Notes under the pieces: model-generated
Databases searched by the model: none
What the model saw: only the letters and a program-made list of their open reading frames with translations
Told to the model about the DNA's origin: nothing
Shown: positions 23,709-31,608 of the stretch, piece after piece
Layout: each line of letters opens with the position of its first letter
How positions within the stretch are numbered: position 1 is the stretch's first letter
Origin: Amycolatopsis tucumanensis
GTDB taxonomy: Bacteria; Actinomycetota; Actinomycetes; Mycobacteriales; Pseudonocardiaceae
Length of the DNA: 35,015 nt
Assembly (NCBI RefSeq): GCF_021654135.1
Contig: NZ_JAKGSD010000073.1
Span: 1-35,015 of the forward strand
Direction: 5' to 3'
Position numbers and translations under genes: made by a program

Positions 23709-24875
23709 ATGAGCAGCCGCGTTCTACCGATAGATGTGGTGCGGGTTCCGCCCGGTCTGGAACCGCTCCGGGCCGAAGTACGTACGTTTCTCGATTCCGA
23801 GATCCGGCGAGGTGCGTTCACCCCACAATGTGACTCCTGGTTGACCGGCTGGGACGAGCCGTTCTCCCGGCGGCTGGCCGAGCACGGGTGGATTGGCATG
23901 ACCATTCCGCGCCGGTACGGCGGGCAGGGACGGACGGTGCTGGATCGGCAGGTGGTACTTGAAGAGCTCCTCGCCGTGGGGGCCCCGGTGGCGGCGCACT
24001 GGATCGCTGACCGCCAGACAGCGCCCTCGCTGCTGCGCTACGGCAGCGAACAGCAGCGGGCGGAGTTCCTGCCTGAGATCGCGGCGGGACGCTGTTACTT
24101 CGCCATCGGCATGAGCGAACCTGACAGCGGCTCCGACCTGGCTTCCGTGCGGACACGAGCGGTCCGAGTGGCTGGCGGTTGGCGGCTGACCGGGACGAAG
24201 GTGTGGACCAGCGGAGCACATCGGGCGCAGTGGTTCTTCGTGCTCGCCAGAAGCGCACCGGATACCGGAGATCGGCACGCCGGGCTGAGCCAGTTCATCG
24301 TGAACCTGCGTGCCGAGGGTGTCACCGTACGGCCGGTCCGGCTGCTCACCGGTGAGCACGAGTTCAACGAGGTACAGCTGGACGGAGTGTTCGTCCCGGA
24401 TCGGTACGTGCTGGGTGAGATCGGCAGCGGTTGGGGCCAGGTCACCTCTGAGCTGGGTTATGAACGCAGCGGACCGGAACGCCTGCTCACCACCTTCCCC
24501 CTGCTCGCCGCGCTCGTCTCCGAGGTACGCCGACGCGCGGACCGAGACCCGGCGGCGGTCGCCGAGATCGGCGCGCTCACGTCCCGCCTGCTCACCCTGC
24601 GGCAGTTGTCGTTGTCTGTCGCCGGAATGCTCGCGGCGGGCAAACCCGCCGACGTGGCCGCCGCGCTGGTCAAGGATCTGGGCACCCGGTTCGAACAGGA
24701 GGTGGCCGAGCGGGCGCGGATGCTCGCCGACGAGATGCCGGATCCGGACGCGGCGCTGGGCACGTTCACCGGCCACCTTGTTCGCGGTCTGCTTCATTCC
24801 CCCGGATACACCCTGCGCGGTGGCACCAACGAGGTGCTGCGCGGGGTCGTCGCCAAGGCGTTGGAGCGCGCATGA
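23709..24875 (+). CDS. Acyl-CoA dehydrogenase, probable catalytic subunit
   Basis: A 388-residue flavoenzyme of the acyl-CoA dehydrogenase (ACAD) family; it introduces the alpha-beta double bond in an acyl-CoA. N-terminal helices (~1-120) precede the FAD/substrate beta domain, which carries FAIGMSEPDSGSDLASVRT (~130-150) and WRLTGTKVWTSGAH. The C-terminal helices end with YTLRGGTNEVLRG (~365-378). The usual MCAD-type Glu before GT is Gly here. A Glu in YERSGPERLL (~250-257) stands where the isovaleryl- and long-chain enzymes carry their base. GGAGG lies seven bases before the ATG. The stop overlaps the next ACAD gene by four bases, so the two may form an alpha2beta2 enzyme like the paired FadE proteins of sterol catabolism. 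Confidence 0.92.
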   Translation: MSSRVLPIDVVRVPPGLEPLRAEVRTFLDSEIRRGAFTPQCDSWLTGWDEPFSRRLAEHGWIGMTIPRRYGGQGRTVLDRQVVLEELLAVGAPVAAHWIADRQTAPSLLRYGSEQQRAEFLPEIAAGRCYFAIGMSEPDSGSDLASVRTRAVRVAGGWRLTGTKVWTSGAHRAQWFFVLARSAPDTGDRHAGLSQFIVNLRAEGVTVRPVRLLTGEHEFNEVQLDGVFVPDRYVLGEIGSGWGQVTSELGYERSGPERLLTTFPLLAALVSEVRRRADRDPAAVAEIGALTSRLLTLRQLSLSVAGMLAAGKPADVAAALVKDLGTRFEQEVAERARMLADEMPDPDAALGTFTGHLVRGLLHSPGYTLRGGTNEVLRGVVAKALERA

Positions 24876-25933
24876 ACGAGGAGTTGCACGCGATCGCGGC
24901 GACCGCGGCTCAGATCTGCTCGGAGTGGACGCCGGAGGCCGCGGCCCGGTACTCAGGCGGGTGGGCTGACGAGGTATGGGACTCCTTGACAAAGGCGGAG
25001 TTCACCGTGCTGCCGGTGCCCGAGTCCTCTGGTGGGGCCGGGGCGGGGCTGGCCGAGGCCGCCGTCGTGGTGCACGAGATCGGACGCGCCGCGGTGCCGG
25101 TGCCATTGGCGGAGACGGCGCTGTTGGCAGGGTGGCTACTGGCCGCGGCCAGCCGGACGGTTCCGACCGGTCCGCTGACCGCGTCGGCGACCACGGACAT
25201 GGCAGTCGACCGATGCCCCGGGGGGTACCGGTTGACGGGGAAACTGTCCAGGGTTCCCTACGGCCACCTGGCCGAGCGGGTCGCGGTGCTGCTTGACCGT
25301 GCCGAGCCGCTGGTGGCGATCCTGGACTCGCCGAGGGAAGCGTGGGAACGTGGCCGTAACCTGGCCGGAGAGCCCCGGGATACTTTGCTGCTGCAGGACA
25401 CTTTCGTGCCGGGCGAGGACGTCACCGAAGTGGACGCCACGATCTCCGGCAGGGCATTTCGGGTTCGCGGTGCGCTTGGCCGGGCACTGCTGCTCAGCGG
25501 GGCCATGGAAGCCGCACTCGATTCGACGATCACCTACGCCGGGCAGCGGGAGCAGTTCGGCCGCCCGATTTCCCGGTTCCAGGCCGTCAGCCATCACCTC
25601 GCGGCGATGGCTGAGGAGGCGGCGGCCAGCACCACGGTCGCGATGTCGGCCGCCACAGCTGGTCAGCAACCGGACTGGATCCTCACGGCAGCGGCCAAGG
25701 CGCAGGCCGGTCGTGCCGCGGGCGTGGTGGCGCGACTGGCCCATCAGGTACACGGCGCGCTTGGCTTCACCGACGAGCATCCGTTGCGGCTGATCACCAC
25801 CCGCTTGTGGTCATGGCGCGACGAGTTCGGCAATGAGCGGTTCTGGGAGCGGGAACTCGGCGCGGCTGCCTGCGCCGCACCAGATCTGTGGACGCTTGTG
25901 ACCGACCCGGCGGAGGTGCGCGCAAATGGCTGA
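24872..25933 (+). CDS. Acyl-CoA dehydrogenase-like partner subunit
   Basis: A 353-residue member of the same family, shorter and more divergent. N-terminal half: TVLPVPESSGGAGAGLAEAA and AAVPVPLAETALLAGWLLAA. The middle beta domain is reduced. C-terminal half: YAGQREQFGRPISRFQAVSH (the conserved QFG flavin segment) and HQVHGALGFTDEHPLRLITT (the Q-x-x-G-x-x-G region). The helix that should carry a catalytic Glu reads LGRALLLSGAMEAAL, and there is no Glu at the C-terminal MCAD position. I infer a non-catalytic partner that helps bind FAD in a heterotetramer with the preceding protein. Start ATGA overlap at 24872; the stop overlaps the crotonase ATG by eight bases. Confidence 0.88.
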   Translation: MNEELHAIAATAAQICSEWTPEAAARYSGGWADEVWDSLTKAEFTVLPVPESSGGAGAGLAEAAVVVHEIGRAAVPVPLAETALLAGWLLAAASRTVPTGPLTASATTDMAVDRCPGGYRLTGKLSRVPYGHLAERVAVLLDRAEPLVAILDSPREAWERGRNLAGEPRDTLLLQDTFVPGEDVTEVDATISGRAFRVRGALGRALLLSGAMEAALDSTITYAGQREQFGRPISRFQAVSHHLAAMAEEAAASTTVAMSAATAGQQPDWILTAAAKAQAGRAAGVVARLAHQVHGALGFTDEHPLRLITTRLWSWRDEFGNERFWERELGAAACAAPDLWTLVTDPAEVRANG

Positions 25934-26726
25934 CCTGGAGTACTCCCGGGCTGACGCGGTCGCCACCATTCTGCTCAACCGCCCCGAGCGGAAGAACGCC
26001 TTCACCCTTCAGATGGTGCGTCACTGGGCGGACGCGCTGCACGAGGCGGCCAAGGACGATCAGGTGCGGGCGGTCGTGGTGCGCGGTGCAGGCGGCGCGT
26101 TCTGCTCCGGTATCGACCTCGACGAGTTGACCTCCGTGGATCCGGCGCCGCTGTCGCGTCGGCGGATGCTCACCGACGAGGTACACCGGGTGGCACGCGC
26201 CCTGGAGGACCTGGACAAACCGGTGATCGCGGCGGTACAGGGGACCGCGGTGGGCGCCGGTCTGGACATGGCGCTGATGTGCGACATCCGTCTGGTCGGC
26301 GAGTCGGCCCGGTTGAGCGAAGGCTACATTCACGCGGGCCTCATCCCAGGCGATGGTGGCTGCCTGTGGCTTCCCCGGCTGGTCGGCGTTGCCCGCGCAC
26401 TCGAACTCCTGCTCACCGGCGACGTGGTAGACGGCCCGAGGGCGGAGCGAATCGGACTCGCCAACCACTGCTACCCCGACGGCGAATTGCTCACCCGCAC
26501 CTACGAGCTGGCCGCCCGCCTCGCGGCACTGCCCCCGGTGGCGGTCGGCTTCATCAAGCGTGCGACATACGAGTCGTTGCACCTGGACGCGCGAACGCAC
26601 TTGAACATGATCGCCTCACACATGGCCGTCGTGCAATCCACGGAGGACTCGGCCGCGACGTTGGCGGCGCTGCGCGCCAAGCGGAAAACAGGTGTCAAAC
26701 GATCCGAGCCCAAACTCCCAGAGTGA
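25926..26726 (+). CDS. Crotonase (enoyl-CoA hydratase/isomerase) family protein
   Basis: A 266-residue crotonase-fold enzyme. The oxyanion-hole segments are intact: AGGAFCSGIDLDEL at ~58-72 and GTAVGAGLDMALMCDIRL at ~108-125. The two hydratase Glu positions are altered: the GGxxE position is Asp (LDMAL), and the second (QPE in rat hydratase) falls on Tyr in LSEGYIHAGLIPGDGG. It is therefore not a standard 2-enoyl-CoA hydratase. A dienoyl-CoA isomerase-like, hydrolase-like or C-C-cleaving activity should be considered. The C-terminal trimer helix ends in TLAALRAKRKTGVKR. It overlaps the ACAD partner gene by eight bases and is 14 bp before ribBA, clearly one operon. Confidence 0.9.
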   Translation: MADLEYSRADAVATILLNRPERKNAFTLQMVRHWADALHEAAKDDQVRAVVVRGAGGAFCSGIDLDELTSVDPAPLSRRRMLTDEVHRVARALEDLDKPVIAAVQGTAVGAGLDMALMCDIRLVGESARLSEGYIHAGLIPGDGGCLWLPRLVGVARALELLLTGDVVDGPRAERIGLANHCYPDGELLTRTYELAARLAALPPVAVGFIKRATYESLHLDARTHLNMIASHMAVVQSTEDSAATLAALRAKRKTGVKRSEPKLPE

Positions 26727-26740
26727 AACGGTGTCGACGA

Positions 26741-28054
26741 ATGCGACAGATGCAATGTCACGAGCGGTCCGCGCGGCCGATCCAGGTGTCCGGCTCCCAG
26801 AACACCGACGAGGCCGACACGGCGGTGCGCGCGGCGGTGGCCGCCTTCGCCCGGGGCGAGTTCGTCGTCGTGATCGACGATGAGGATCGCGAGAACGAGG
26901 GTGATCTGATCATCGCGGCGGAAACCGTCACCAGTGCACAGATAGCCTTCCTGGTGCGCCACACGAGCGGCCTCGCCTGTGTGGCCATGGACGGGCAACG
27001 GCTGGACCAACTCCGCCTGGAACCGATGGTGGCCATGGGCGACGATCCCCGTGGCACCGCGTTCACCGTCTCGGTGGATCTGCGCGAGGGCACCACCACT
27101 GGCATTTCCGCCGCAGACCGAGCGTCGACAATCCGGGCACTGAGCGACCCGGCGGCCGGTCCGCACGACTTCACCCGGCCCGGCCATGTTTTCCCGCTTC
27201 GCGCTCGGCCCGGCGGCGTGCTCAAACGGGCTGGGCACACCGAGGCCGCAGTAGACTTGGCGCGGCTGGCCGGGAAGCGACCCGCCAGCGTGCTCGCTGA
27301 GATCGTCAACGACGACGGCACGGTGGCCCGCAGGCCACAGCTGGCCGCCTTCGCCCGACGTCACGGGCTCACCGTGCTCACCATCGCGGATCTGATCCGC
27401 TACCGTCAGCGCACCGAGCGCCTCGTCGAACGCACATCGCAGGCACCGTTGCCGACACCCTACGGCACCTTCGACGCGTTCTGCTACACCTCCCTGCTCG
27501 ACGGCACCGAGCACCTCGCCCTCGTGGCGGGGGACGGCGCGAACCGCGACGAGGTCCTCGTCCGCGTGCACTCCGAGTGCCTCACTGGCGACGTCCTGGG
27601 TTCCGCGCGTTGCGACTGCGGGGAGCAACTACGCCAGGCGTTGCGCGAAATCGCCGAGGCAGGCAGCGGTGTCCTGGTGTACCTGCGAGGTCAGGAAGGC
27701 CGCGGCATCGGGCTCGGGCACAAGCTCCGTGCCTACACCCTGCAGGACCAGGGATTGGACACCGTCGACGCGAACCTGGCCCTTGGCCTGCCGGTGGACA
27801 GCCGCGAGTACGGTGTGGGGGCTCAGATCCTGGCCGACCTCGGCGTCCACTCGATTCGCCTGATGACCAACAATCCGGCCAAATACTCGGGGCTTTCGGG
27901 CTACGACATCACGATCGCGTCGCGCGTACCGCTCATCGTCACGGCCGGTGAGCACAACGCCGCCTATCTGATGACCAAACGAGACCGGCTGGGACACCGG
28001 CTGGATCCGGTCGGCGGCACGCCGACAACCGCCCGGGAGCAGTCGCAGCCATGA
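26741..28054 (+). CDS. ribBA: RibBA: DHBP synthase / GTP cyclohydrolase II
   Basis: A bifunctional enzyme of 437 residues that makes both precursors of riboflavin, ribulose-5-P to dihydroxybutanone phosphate and GTP to the pyrimidine. N-terminal RibB domain (~25-225): VVVIDDEDRENEGDLIIAAE, TGISAADRASTIRAL, RPGHVFPLRARPGGVLKRAG with HTEAAVDLARLAG. C-terminal RibA domain (~230-415): VRVHSECLTGDVLGSARCDC with the zinc cysteines, YLRGQEGRGIGLGHKLRAY, REYGVGAQIL and MTNNPAKYSGLSGYDIT. All key motifs are kept. I use ATG 26741, with ATG 26750 as alternative; the ribosome site is weak, and coupling from upstream is likely. It overlaps the flavin-reductase start by ATGA. A biosynthetic gene inside a catabolic operon suggests extra flavin supply for the monooxygenase and dehydrogenases. 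Confidence 0.95.
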   Translation: MRQMQCHERSARPIQVSGSQNTDEADTAVRAAVAAFARGEFVVVIDDEDRENEGDLIIAAETVTSAQIAFLVRHTSGLACVAMDGQRLDQLRLEPMVAMGDDPRGTAFTVSVDLREGTTTGISAADRASTIRALSDPAAGPHDFTRPGHVFPLRARPGGVLKRAGHTEAAVDLARLAGKRPASVLAEIVNDDGTVARRPQLAAFARRHGLTVLTIADLIRYRQRTERLVERTSQAPLPTPYGTFDAFCYTSLLDGTEHLALVAGDGANRDEVLVRVHSECLTGDVLGSARCDCGEQLRQALREIAEAGSGVLVYLRGQEGRGIGLGHKLRAYTLQDQGLDTVDANLALGLPVDSREYGVGAQILADLGVHSIRLMTNNPAKYSGLSGYDITIASRVPLIVTAGEHNAAYLMTKRDRLGHRLDPVGGTPTTAREQSQP

Positions 28055-28569
28055 CCGAGACCACCGCACGCGGCCAACAGGGCCCTCCGGCGCATGAGAC
28101 GTTCGCGGCGCAGTTTCGCGATGCGATGTCCCGGTTCCCCAGCGGAGTCACCATCGTGACCACGACCGACCACTGCGGAGCGCGGTGGGGATTCACCGCG
28201 AGCGCCTTCTGCTCCGTATCCGCGGAACCGCCGCTGGTGCTGGCCTGTCTGGCCGTCTCCGCCGACAGCTACCGTGCCTTCCGCACCTCAAGCAAGTGGG
28301 TGGTCAATATCCTCGGCGAAGAGCATGCTCCCCTGGCGAAACGGTTTGCCACCAAGGGAGCGGACAAGTTCGCCGGTGGCGAATTCGACACGGACGCCGA
28401 CGGTCTGCCGGTGTTGCCAGAGGCGGTGGCCTCCCTGGTGTGCCGGACGCAGGCCCGCCACCCGGCCGGTGATCACGTGATCCTCATCGGCGAAGCGGTC
28501 AACGTGCGGCTGCGCGATCACACCCCCCTTGTCTACTACGCCCGGGACTTCGCCCGGCTTTCCGCCTGA
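28051..28569 (+). CDS. Flavin reductase (HpaC/RutF-like), partner of the monooxygenase
   Basis: A 172-residue flavin:NAD(P)H reductase with the FMN-binding split-barrel fold. Signatures are FRDAMSRFPSGVTIVTTTDH, GFTASAFCSVSAEPPLVLAC, FAVNIL-like WVVNILGEEH, RFATKGADKFAGGEF, and the end HTPLVYYARDFARL. Such small reductases supply free reduced flavin to two-component monooxygenases. Here the only obvious client is the LLM protein of the same cluster. Translationally coupled to ribBA (ATGA). A 12-bp stem-loop covers its stop codon. A decayed relative lies at 34326-34783. Confidence 0.93.
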   Translation: MTETTARGQQGPPAHETFAAQFRDAMSRFPSGVTIVTTTDHCGARWGFTASAFCSVSAEPPLVLACLAVSADSYRAFRTSSKWVVNILGEEHAPLAKRFATKGADKFAGGEFDTDADGLPVLPEAVASLVCRTQARHPAGDHVILIGEAVNVRLRDHTPLVYYARDFARLSA

Positions 28570-28586
28570 CAGCGAGGCGGAAAGCC
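28556..28586 (+). terminator. 12-bp perfect stem-loop over the reductase stop codon
   Basis: GGCTTTCCGCCT (28556-28567) pairs perfectly with AGGCGGAAAGCC (28575-28586) across a seven-base loop that contains part of the TGA (28567-28569). There is no U-tract. It separates the coupled block of dehydrogenase, crotonase, ribBA and reductase genes from the ligase gene, whose GTG lies 36 bp further. Confidence 0.65.
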
Positions 28587-28621
28587 GGTACACCCGGCAC
28601 CGAGTTCGAAGGGAGAGCAGC

Positions 28622-30256
28622 GTGGACAGTCTCATGATGGACCGGCCGCTGCAACTGAAGACGCTGTTGTGGCGCGCGGAACGGCTCTTCGGGCACAAAC
28701 AGATCATCACGCGGCGCGACGACGGCTACCGCCGCTATACCTACGCCGAATTCGGGAAGCGAGTTCGGCGGCTGGCTGACGCGCTGAACCGGCTCGGCGT
28801 ACGCACCGGTGACCGGGTGGGCACGTTGGGCTGGAACACCGACCAGCACTACGAAGCCTACTTCGCGGTGCCCTGCATGGGCGTGGTGCTGCACACCATC
28901 AACATCCGGCTATCCCCGGACCAGATCGGGTACGTCATCGAACACGCCGGGGACAGCGTGCTCCTGGTCAGTCCTGAACAGCTGCCGATGCTGGAACAGA
29001 TCCGCGACCGGCTCACCAATGTGAAAGCAGTGGTCGTGTTCGGGGATGGCCCGCCGCCGACGACCGCGCTGGGACCGGTCTACGGGTACGAGGAGTTGCT
29101 CGCCGACGCCGACGAGGAGATCGAGTTCCCCGATGTTGACGAGGACAGCCCAGCCGGAATGTGCTACACGTCGGGCACCACCGGGGAACCCAAGGGCGTG
29201 GTGTACAGCCACCGCAGCACCGTGCTGCACGCCCTGATCCTGTGCCTGCAGGGATCGATCGGCGTCGCCGAGCGGGAGACCTATCTCCTGGTGACGCCTA
29301 TGTCCCACGTCAACTCGTGGGGCATGCCGTACGCCTGCGCCCTGCAAGGAGCATCGCTGGCGTTGCCGGGAACGCAGCCACGACCGCACCACTACCTGGA
29401 GATCATCGAGCACGCCCGAGTCAGTGTCTGCGTCGCCGCGGTGACGGTCGGCATGCTCATGCGCCAGGAACTCGAATCCGGACGGCAATCCTACGTTCTC
29501 GACTCGCTGCACACCTTGTGGCTGGGCGGCCAGGCGCCCCCGATCGGCGAGATACGGTGGTGGCAGCAAGCACACGGCGTGCACGTGTGCCAGGGCTGGG
29601 GCATGACCGAGGCGTCGCCGCTGCTCACCTTCACCACCCTCACAAGCCAGTTCACCGACCTCGACGACGAGGGGAAGTTCCGCCTGCTCGGCACCCAAGG
29701 CCAGCCGATGCCGCTCGTGGAGATCAAGCTGGTCGACGACCACGGCGAAGAGCTGCCCTGGGATGGCAAACACGCCGGGGAGATCCTCGCGCGCTCCCCC
29801 TGGGTGGCCCGCGCCTACTACCACGACACACGTTCCCAGGACAGCTTCGCTGGTGGCTGGTTCCACACCGGCGACGTCGGCGTCATCGACCAGAACGGCT
29901 ACCTGTCGCTGGTCGATCGCGTCAAAGACCTGATCAAAAGCGGTGGCGAATGGATCTCGTCAGTCGATTTGGAGAACGCACTCATGGGGCATCCGGAAGT
30001 CCGGGAAGCCGCGGTGGTAGCCGCACCGGATCCGGTCTGGCTGGAGCGACCGATCGCCATCGTCGCCACCAACTCGCCGGTGGCGTCCGACGATCTCACC
30101 GAATTCCTCCGTGAGAAGTTCCCCAAGTTCTGGTTGCCGGACCGCTTCGTGTTCGTCGACGAGGTACCCAAGACCGGAGTCGGAAAATTCGACAAGAAGC
30201 TGCTCCGTCAACAAATTGCCGCCGGAAACAACCACAGCACGGACAAGACCCCCTGA
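28622..30256 (+). CDS. Acyl-CoA ligase (AMP-forming, FadD/DmdB-like)
   Basis: An ANL-superfamily ligase of 544 residues that activates a carboxylic acid via acyl-AMP to the CoA thioester. Motifs in order: P-loop CYTSGTTGEPKGVVYSHRS (~180), LLVTPMSHVNSWGMPYACAL, GWGMTEASPLLTF, GGWFHTGDVGVIDQNGYL, hinge VDRVKDLIKSGGEWISSVDL and the C-terminal catalytic Lys in PKTGVGKFDKKLL. All are intact. The KSGGEWISS hinge is typical of the medium-chain and methylmercaptopropionate ligase group. I chose the GTG at 28622 (GGGAGA upstream) over longer frames because the family usually starts at this point. It probably feeds the dehydrogenase pair with CoA ester made from the acid produced by the ADH and ALDH of this cluster. 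Confidence 0.93.
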   Translation: MDSLMMDRPLQLKTLLWRAERLFGHKQIITRRDDGYRRYTYAEFGKRVRRLADALNRLGVRTGDRVGTLGWNTDQHYEAYFAVPCMGVVLHTINIRLSPDQIGYVIEHAGDSVLLVSPEQLPMLEQIRDRLTNVKAVVVFGDGPPPTTALGPVYGYEELLADADEEIEFPDVDEDSPAGMCYTSGTTGEPKGVVYSHRSTVLHALILCLQGSIGVAERETYLLVTPMSHVNSWGMPYACALQGASLALPGTQPRPHHYLEIIEHARVSVCVAAVTVGMLMRQELESGRQSYVLDSLHTLWLGGQAPPIGEIRWWQQAHGVHVCQGWGMTEASPLLTFTTLTSQFTDLDDEGKFRLLGTQGQPMPLVEIKLVDDHGEELPWDGKHAGEILARSPWVARAYYHDTRSQDSFAGGWFHTGDVGVIDQNGYLSLVDRVKDLIKSGGEWISSVDLENALMGHPEVREAAVVAAPDPVWLERPIAIVATNSPVASDDLTEFLREKFPKFWLPDRFVFVDEVPKTGVGKFDKKLLRQQIAAGNNHSTDKTP

Positions 30257-30294
30257 CGCGAAACCAAGTCAAGACGACACCAAGGAGAAACGAC

Positions 30295-31077
30295 ATGAAC
30301 ACGGGAACAGCCAACCGGATGTGGGCTTTGCCGGGGGCGGAATTCACACTCGACACCGGCATCATGATCGTCAACGGGCAGGGGCAGGTCACCATTCCGG
30401 TACCGTCCTTTCTCATCGAACACGACCGGGGGCTGGTCCTGTTCGACACCGGCATCGCGTTTGAGGCGGCCAAGGACCCGCACGCCGTCTACGGCGACCT
30501 CGCGGACGTCGTCGGACTCGCCTACGGACCGGAGGACCGTGTGGACCGGAAACTCGAGGCGCTTGGCTACAAGCCCTCGGCCATCGATCACGTGATCGTC
30601 TCGCACGCGCATTTCGACCATGCCGGCGGCATCCGGCTCTTCCCCGACGCTCAGCTGTACATCGGTGAAGGCGACCTGCCCTACTCGTACTGGCCGTTGC
30701 CCGCGGCCAAACCCTTCTTCCGGACCGCGGATTTCGACACGACGCGTGACTGGAAATGGAACCAGCTCTCGACGGATCATGACCTGTTCGGCGACGGCAG
30801 CATCGTCATCCACCGCATGCCAGGTCACACCCCCGGCAACACTAGCGTGCTGGTGCGGCTGCCCAACCAGACGTTCCTGCTCACCGGTGACACCGTCCAC
30901 CTCCGCCAGGCCCTCACCGAAGACCTTCCGATGCCGTCGGACTACAACACCTTGCAGGCGGTCCGCTCGATCCGTCGCCTCAAGCAGCTCGCGAGGGCGC
31001 ACGATGCCACGGTGTGGATCTCCCACGATCCCGAGGACTGGGCGACGCTCAAGCACGCACCCGCTTGCTACGACTGA
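30295..31077 (+). CDS. Metallo-beta-lactamase-fold hydrolase, lactonase-like
   Basis: A 260-residue MBL-fold protein resembling N-acyl-homoserine lactonases (AiiA/AttM type). The dinuclear zinc motif is HAHFDH (in IVSHAHFDHAGGI, ~105), followed by His in MPGHTPGNTSVLV, Asp in LLTGDTVHL and a final His in WISHDPEDW. There is no signal peptide, so it is cytoplasmic. AAGGAGAAACGAC precedes the ATG at 30295. In this cluster a lactone made by Baeyer-Villiger oxidation would be a logical substrate, but thioesterase or quorum-signal lactonase roles remain possible. Confidence 0.9.
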   Translation: MNTGTANRMWALPGAEFTLDTGIMIVNGQGQVTIPVPSFLIEHDRGLVLFDTGIAFEAAKDPHAVYGDLADVVGLAYGPEDRVDRKLEALGYKPSAIDHVIVSHAHFDHAGGIRLFPDAQLYIGEGDLPYSYWPLPAAKPFFRTADFDTTRDWKWNQLSTDHDLFGDGSIVIHRMPGHTPGNTSVLVRLPNQTFLLTGDTVHLRQALTEDLPMPSDYNTLQAVRSIRRLKQLARAHDATVWISHDPEDWATLKHAPACYD

Positions 31078-31081
31078 CACC

Positions 31082-31507
31082 ATGGCTGTTCTCGTCGAAT
31101 ACTCGTGCACGTCGTGCCGTGCACGACACGAAGCATGGGTGGAACACCCAATCCCCGCGGCCACCAGCTGCGTGCGGTGCGCGCGCCCAGCACGCCGCCG
31201 GTTCGGAGGTGCGCTGTTGCGCGGTACACCCTCAACCGACGTCGCCCGGCAGCCTGGCGGCACAAGCTGCCAGCACGGACCAAGCATCCCCGGTGCTTGC
31301 ACGCTCCTCCCGACAGCGGCACGCTCACTGGCCGCACGCGCTCGCGGGGACAATCGAGCTCTGGAAGCGGAGATCGCCCACCAGGAAGCCGCCATCGCCG
31401 CGGGAACGCTCGACCCCACCGCGACGCCGGTCACGCCGTACCACGGCCACCAGCCGCCGCCGACTACCGCTCCCAGAAACGACTCCTCACCAGGACCCGG
31501 CGTGTAG
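31082..31507 (+). CDS. FmdB-like zinc-ribbon protein with disordered tail
   Basis: A 141-residue protein. The first ~45 residues are a zinc ribbon: YSCTSCRARHEAWVEHP and ATSCVRCARPARRRFGG give two C-x2-C pairs as in FmdB/CxxC regulatory proteins. The rest is Ala/Pro/Thr-rich and probably disordered, apart from one helix (NRALEAEIAHQEAAIAAG). The ATG at 31082 is four bases after the previous stop and has no good ribosome site, so coupling is likely. FmdB-type proteins often accompany amidase or dehydrogenase operons, with unclear function. The gene was apparently kept in frame throughout. Confidence 0.7.
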   Translation: MAVLVEYSCTSCRARHEAWVEHPIPAATSCVRCARPARRRFGGALLRGTPSTDVARQPGGTSCQHGPSIPGACTLLPTAARSLAARARGDNRALEAEIAHQEAAIAAGTLDPTATPVTPYHGHQPPPTTAPRNDSSPGPGV

Positions 31508-31560
31508 CGAAACGGAACCCTTGCGACTCACCGCGGGACCGCGCCGCCAGTAGGCCTGTC

Positions 31561-31587
31561 GCCTGTTCCGCGGGCCCCGCAACAGGC
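31561..31587 (+). promoter_or_regulatory. Stem-loop before the alcohol dehydrogenase gene
   Basis: GCCTGTT (31561-31567) pairs with AACAGGC (31581-31587), and GCGGGG-type inner bases can extend the stem. It ends 21 bp before the ATG of the dehydrogenase, in the 101-bp gap that is the widest in the cluster. It may be an operator, attenuator or processing site. Confidence 0.5.
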
Positions 31588-31608
31588 CTGGCGAGAAAGG
31601 AAGAATAC

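Noticed and set aside
23724..24992. 422-codon minus-strand frame opposite the first ACAD gene
   Set aside because: Antisense shadow; the plus-strand protein has the full ACAD pattern and a ribosome site.
26279..26740. Upstream extension of the RibBA frame
   Set aside because: This part overlaps the crotonase in a different frame and reads as Arg/Pro-rich nonsense; RibBA homology starts after 26741.
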